DNA of 64,000 nucleotides from Kitasatospora sp. MAP5-34 (GTDB lineage Bacteria > Actinomycetota > Actinomycetes > Streptomycetales > Streptomycetaceae), in contig NZ_JARXZC010000005.1 in assembly GCF_029894335.1 (NCBI RefSeq), forward strand, positions 224,110-288,109. The letters run 5' to 3'. Made by a program: the position numbers and the translations under genes. The notes beneath the pieces are model-generated. The model was not told where the DNA came from and ran no database searches. It saw nothing but the letters and a program-made list of their open reading frames with translations. This document shows, in pieces, positions 60,449 through 64,000 of this stretch; the first letter of the stretch is position 1; every line of letters starts with the position of its first letter.

Positions 60449-61156
60449 ATGATCTTCCAGGACCCCAGAGCCGCCATCAACCCGCTGCGCCGCATCGGCG
60501 ACTTCCTCACCGAGAGCCTGCGCCGGGGCTCCGGCCTGCGCCCGGCCGACGCCACCCGGCGCGCCACCGAGCTGCTCGAAGCCGTCGGCCTGAGTGCCGC
60601 CGCGCTGCGCCGCCACCCTGGCGAACTGTCCGGCGGCATGCTGCAACGCGTCATGATCGCGGCGGCCCTGATGGGCGAACCCGCCCTGCTCCTCGCCGAC
60701 GAGCCCACCACGGCCCTGGACGTCACCACCCAGGCCGAGGTGGTGGCCCTGCTCGCCGACTTGCGGATGCGGTTCGGCACCGGCCTGCTCTTCGTCACCC
60801 ACGACCTCGGCCTCGCCGCCGCCATCAGCGACCGGGTGTACGTCATGTACGCCGGACGGATCGCCGAGACCGGCCCGGCCGACGCCCTGTTCACCCGTCC
60901 CCGCCACCCCCACACGGCCGCACTGCTCGGCTCGACCCCTCGCCTGGACGCCCCGCCGGGCAGGCTCGCCGCCGTCGACGGCCAACCACCGGACCTGCGC
61001 GAGGAGTTGACGGGGTGTCCGTTCGCGCCGCGCTGCCGCTACGCCACCGACCGCTGCGCCGAGCAGGCGCCCGCCCCGCTGCCCGTCCCGGGCGATCCGG
61101 CCCGCCTGGTCGCCTGCCACCACAGCGACCAGCTCGAAGGGAAAGCCGATGACTGA
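60449..61156 (+). pseudogene. 5'-truncated oligopeptide ABC transporter ATPase (OppD type)
   Basis: From an ATG at 60449 the frame has the Q-loop (MIFQDPRAAINPLRRIGDFL), signature ELSGGMLQRVMIAAAL, Walker B LLLADEPTTALDVTTQ, the switch VTHDLGLAAA and the OppD-type cysteine tail CPFAPRCRYATDRCAEQAPA. The first 90 or so residues with Walker A (GxSGSGKS) are missing; instead the pirin promoter region abuts. The permease and binding-protein genes expected upstream are also gone, consistent with a deletion or recombination. It cannot bind ATP by itself. It overlaps the oppF start by 8 bases. Confidence 0.8.
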
Positions 61157-61961
61157 GAGCATCAGCGGGGCAGCCGTCCTGGAGGTCAGCGGGCTGCACC
61201 GCACCTACGGGAGCGTCCACGCGGTCGACGACGTCTCGTTCACGCTGGCCGCCGGTGGCTCGCTCGGCATCGTCGGCGAGTCCGGATCGGGCAAGACCAC
61301 CACCGCCCGGATCATCGTCGGCCTGGAGCGGGCGGACGCCGGACAGGTCCTGCTGCACGGCCGCGACCGGACCGGACACCTGCGCGGAAAGGCCCGACGA
61401 CTGGCGCGGGCCCGCGAGATCCAGCTGGTCTTCCAGGATCCGTACCTCTCCCTGGACCCGCGCACCAGGGTCGGCGCCGTGCTGCGCGAGACCCTGCGCC
61501 TGCACTTCCCCGACACCGACCACCCCCGCCGGATCACCGAACTGCTCGACCAGGTCGGCCTCGGCACCCGGGCCGCCGACGCCCTGCCCCGGCAGCTCTC
61601 CGGCGGCCAGCGCCAGCGCGTCGCGATCGCGCGTGCGCTGGCCGTCGAACCGGCCGTCCTGGTCCTGGATGAGGCGGTGGCCGCCCTCGACGTCTCCGTG
61701 CAGGCCCAGATCCTCAACCTGCTCGCCGACATCCGCGAACAGACCGGCGTCGGCTACCTGTTCATCACCCACGACCTCGGCGTGGTGCGCTGTGTGACGG
61801 ACGCGGTGATCGTGATGCGCCACGGCCGGATCGTCGAGTCCGGCCCCACCGCCTGCGTCCTCGCCGAGCCCGAACACCCCTACACCAGGCTGCTGTTGGA
61901 GTCCGTCCCCCGCCCGGGCTGGGATCCGCACGGCATCGCGGCCGCCCGCCGTGCGCTGTAG
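61149..61961 (+). CDS. oligopeptide ABC transporter ATPase (OppF type), orphaned
   Basis: A complete 270-residue ATPase: Walker A GIVGESGSGKTTTARII (about 41-57), Q-loop VFQDPYLSLDP, signature LSGGQRQRVAIARAL, Walker B VLVLDEAVAALDVSVQAQI and ITHDLGVVRC. EHPYTRLLLESVP is the OppF-type tail. Walker B has AVAALD where PTSALD is usual. Its partner OppD is truncated and no permease remains, so it is probably without function here unless it pairs with a distant system. Confidence 0.9.
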   Translation: MTESISGAAVLEVSGLHRTYGSVHAVDDVSFTLAAGGSLGIVGESGSGKTTTARIIVGLERADAGQVLLHGRDRTGHLRGKARRLARAREIQLVFQDPYLSLDPRTRVGAVLRETLRLHFPDTDHPRRITELLDQVGLGTRAADALPRQLSGGQRQRVAIARALAVEPAVLVLDEAVAALDVSVQAQILNLLADIREQTGVGYLFITHDLGVVRCVTDAVIVMRHGRIVESGPTACVLAEPEHPYTRLLLESVPRPGWDPHGIAAARRAL

Positions 61962-62010
61962 GGGAGCCGGACGCCCTCGGCGGGAGCCGCCGTCCGACCC
62001 CGGCCGGGAA

Positions 62011-62676
62011 CTACGGCCACGCTGCGCCCGCCGCCAGTCCGCTGATGAGCGCCCGGATGACCGCCTCGGCATCGACCTGCGCGTCCAGGGACTGGATCGC
62101 GGCCAGCCCGTCCGCAGCGGAGGCCACCGCCTCGCCGAGCGGCAACGGGTCGAGGCCGCCGCCGCGTTCGTCCGCCAGCACCTGGAAGAGCCGGACGAAG
62201 CAGGCCCGCCAGCGCCGGTACTCGGCCTCGAGGCTGCTGCGGACCCGGTCGTCGTTCAGGGCGAACCAGTGCAGCGAGGAGTGCAGGCGGGACAGGTCCA
62301 CGCCCTCCGGCTCGGTCAGCAGCCTGATCACGCGTTCGGCCCGCTGGGTGAAGTCCCCCGGGCTGTCGACGGCTTCTTCGAGGGGAGAGATCCACTCCGG
62401 TCGGATGTCCTCGATCACCGCGACGATGAGGTCGGTCCGGTCCTGGAAGTGGTAGTGGCACATGCCGTGCGACATCCCGCAGAGCGCGGCGACGTTACGG
62501 GTGGTGAACCGGGCCAGCCCGTCCCCGGTCAGCAGAGTCCGCGCGGCGGCGATCAGCCGGGCGCGGGTCTGCTCGCCCTTGGCGGAACTGCGTGAGCGCC
62601 CGCTCGGGCCGGCGGGGGCGGTCGACGACTCCGCCGGGGGAGCGGGGGTTTGGAGGTCCTTCGCGCGGGTGGCCAC
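62011..62676 (-). CDS. TetR-family regulator
   Basis: A 221-residue repressor-type protein. A disordered Pro/Ser/Arg N-terminus (about 1-34) is followed by the helix-turn-helix FTTRNVAALCGMSHGMCHYH (about 57-76) and FQDRTDLIVAVIEDIRPEWI. The C-terminal ligand domain (RLHSSLHWFALNDDRVRSSL) resembles BetI/TetR_C_6 regulators. GTG 62676. It converges on the opp remnant and diverges from the metalloprotease gene, 150 bases away. Confidence 0.88.
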   Translation of the reverse strand: MATRAKDLQTPAPPAESSTAPAGPSGRSRSSAKGEQTRARLIAAARTLLTGDGLARFTTRNVAALCGMSHGMCHYHFQDRTDLIVAVIEDIRPEWISPLEEAVDSPGDFTQRAERVIRLLTEPEGVDLSRLHSSLHWFALNDDRVRSSLEAEYRRWRACFVRLFQVLADERGGGLDPLPLGEAVASAADGLAAIQSLDAQVDAEAVIRALISGLAAGAAWP

Positions 62677-62826
62677 CCGGCAACTCTAACGAGTCCCCCG
62701 GCTGCCTGAACGGGCAGTCGGCAGTGCGCCAAGGTGTGCCCTTCGATCCCCGGTGTCGCCGGTGGCCCGCCAGCGAGGATCTGTCGAACGAACCGGTCCA
62801 CGGTTCCACCCAAGGCAGGGGCTCAG

Positions 62827-63744
62827 GTGCGGGCTTCGGACGACAGGTCACCACTGGACGGGTCAAGTTCCCTACGGCCAAACCCCGCTGGGGCTCGTGC
62901 CGACGTGACCCCGGCCGGTCCGGAACCTGTCGGCCGGATCGGCGGCATGTCGCCGCCCGCCGCTCTGGCGCTCCAACGGGCGGTGGGCAACCGGGCGTTC
63001 ACGGCGGCGTTGCAGCGCGAGCAGGGCAGCTCCCGACCCCGGCAGAGCCCGGGTGCGGTGGTGCAACGCGTACGGACCGACGGCCGGGCAGAGCTCACCC
63101 CCGAGCAGTTGCAGATCGTCACGCAGGCGCTGCGCCATGCCGTGGCCGTGGCAGAAGCGGCCGTGCAGACCCTGGCGCTTACCGACGACGAGACCGAGGA
63201 CGCCCGCCTGGAGCTCTACCGGTATTGGTTCGGCTCCAACCTGTTCATGATGAAGGAGGTCAGACGGAAGTTCGGGCAACTCGTGGCCGAGCTCCCCGGG
63301 CTGGCCACCCATCTCGTGCCGTACGACCCGACCGAAGCCGTGGACGCCAAGGGCACGGTGGCGGACCAGGAGTTCGTCTGGGCGTGGACCAGGCAGAACG
63401 AGGTGATCCGCCTGACGACCTCGTTCTGGGGACTGACGCCTGAACGACAAGGCACCACTCTGCTCCACGAGTTGACGCACCGGCTCTGGGACACGACGGA
63501 TGAAAGCAAGTTCGGTGAGGACAGGGCCCATGAGCTTGCCTGCCTGTCGTCGCCCGCAGCCTGCAACTGCGCCTACAACTTCGAGTACTACGCGAAATCC
63601 GCCCACGCCAACCCCGCACTCCAGGCCAGGCCGGAGCGGAATGAGGTGGCCCCGGAGCCAACGGGGGACCAGTCCTCGGGCAGCGGCCTCCCATTCGACT
63701 TCGACCTTCTCGATGGCATGAGCTTCGCCGACGAGGAGGGCTGA
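62827..63744 (+). CDS. M35-like zinc metalloprotease with contractile-injection-cargo N-terminus
   Basis: A 305-residue protein without a Sec signal. The Arg/Pro-rich disordered start contains ALALQRAVGNRAFTAALQR (about 47-65), the L-Q-R-x-x-G-N motif that marks DUF4157-like cargo of extracellular contractile injection systems. The catalytic part has the zinc motif TTLLHELTHRLWDTTDE (HExxH at 214-218). KFGEDRAHELACLSSPAACN and CAYNFEYYAKSA match the aspzincin/lysine-specific M35 pattern of TxDxxYG...LA...P..A..NADNY. The tail is acidic. The GTG at 62827 has GGCAGGGG; an in-frame GTG at 62734 is less likely. It is probably a toxin or effector loaded into a phage-tail-like device. Confidence 0.78.
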   Translation: MRASDDRSPLDGSSSLRPNPAGARADVTPAGPEPVGRIGGMSPPAALALQRAVGNRAFTAALQREQGSSRPRQSPGAVVQRVRTDGRAELTPEQLQIVTQALRHAVAVAEAAVQTLALTDDETEDARLELYRYWFGSNLFMMKEVRRKFGQLVAELPGLATHLVPYDPTEAVDAKGTVADQEFVWAWTRQNEVIRLTTSFWGLTPERQGTTLLHELTHRLWDTTDESKFGEDRAHELACLSSPAACNCAYNFEYYAKSAHANPALQARPERNEVAPEPTGDQSSGSGLPFDFDLLDGMSFADEEG

Positions 63745-63935
63745 GGCGTAGCGGCCCCCCGGCCGAAAGCCACGAGCGGCCCGCATATTTGACGGATCGT
63801 CAGATATATTCCGTGCCTCACTTATTGACCGAGCGCTTGGTTAGGAATAGCGTCCGGGGCAACCTCGTGGAAGTCCCACGGATGGTTGACGGGAGGTCAG
63901 AGAAGGACTCTGTCGGTGATCTTGGGTTTGCAAGG
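63745..63935. other. A/T-richer spacer
   Basis: The stretch around 63785-63850 (GATATATT, TTATTGACC) is clearly less GC-rich than the rest. No gene or repeat was recognised; it could hold a promoter or the edge of an acquired segment. Confidence 0.35.
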
Positions 63936-64000
63936 TCATTTTCCTTGGCGCCACCAGAGGGGGCGGGGTAGGCCGCGGGCGTCGAGGTACTGCTGGAACG
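63936..64000 (-). CDS. 3' end of an unidentified gene, cut by the window
   Basis: On the minus strand the window edge reads FQQYLDARGLPRPLWWRQGK followed by TGA (63936-63938). It looks coding, but 21 codons are too few to name it. Confidence 0.35.
   Translation of the reverse strand, partial: FQQYLDARGLPRPLWWRQGK

Noticed and set aside
1..64000. tRNA or rRNA genes
   Set aside because: No cloverleaf-forming segment with a TTCRANNC-type arm or rRNA signature was noticed when reading both strands.

Overview
The window is very GC-rich, uses GTG/TTG starts freely and has strong codon-position bias. Gene content and order point to a Streptomycetaceae chromosome (Streptomyces, Kitasatospora or a close relative). 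The diagnostic stretch is pyrF, actinobacterial IHF, gmk, rpoZ, coaBC, metK, priA, def, fmt, rsmB, with rpe further on. No rRNA, tRNA or CRISPR array was recognised.

Layout. (1) 1-11.4 kb: conserved housekeeping genes for nucleotide, CoA and SAM synthesis, RNA polymerase omega, formyl-methionine processing and rRNA methylation, with clear hairpin terminators and three copies of a short intergenic repeat. (2) 11.5-27 kb: accessory metabolism. It holds a TetR/ABC-2 exporter module with a doubled palindromic operator, an aldo/keto reductase, a C39-like protein, a three-gene GMC dehydrogenase operon, an ATP-dependent DNA ligase, a decayed serine hydrolase, rpe and a pirin. (3) 27-35 kb: a gene-poor, remnant-rich stretch around a cation transporter, a PhnA-type zinc-ribbon protein and an ArsR-SulP operon, followed by an S51 peptidase and a Cys-rich protein. 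(4) 35-52 kb: a VWA protein, a 2H phosphoesterase, then a carbohydrate region with a secreted GH59 galactosylceramidase-like enzyme, a HEAT-repeat protein, an acetyltransferase, and a ROK regulator divergent from a sugar ABC importer. That importer operon continues into an unidentified 659-residue enzyme-like protein and a secreted RICIN-domain protein. It carries no ATPase gene, as is usual for Streptomyces importers that share MsiK. (5) 52-57 kb: a compact cluster of ATP-grasp ligase, MFS exporter, Fe(II)/2-oxoglutarate oxygenase and N5-(carboxyethyl)ornithine synthase-type opine enzyme. It is flanked by a TnpB remnant and a perfect 19-bp terminator hairpin. (6) 57-64 kb: Lrp regulator, F420-type oxidoreductase plus deaminase pair, a second pirin, the truncated end of an oligopeptide ABC importer operon, a TetR regulator, and a zinc metalloprotease with the N-terminal motif of contractile-injection-system cargo.

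The most promising undescribed system is the 52.3-56.9 kb cluster. Its four enzyme types would suffice to make, oxidise, ligate and export a small opine- or dipeptide-like metabolite. Second is the candidate injected or secreted metalloprotease at 62.8-63.7 kb. Third is the GH59/RICIN sugar-uptake region with its unidentified cytoplasmic protein. Several loci are visibly decaying (serine hydrolase, oppD, TnpB, a flavin-oxidase fragment, a histidine-kinase-like ATPase/TPR fragment), mostly at the edges between conserved and accessory blocks.
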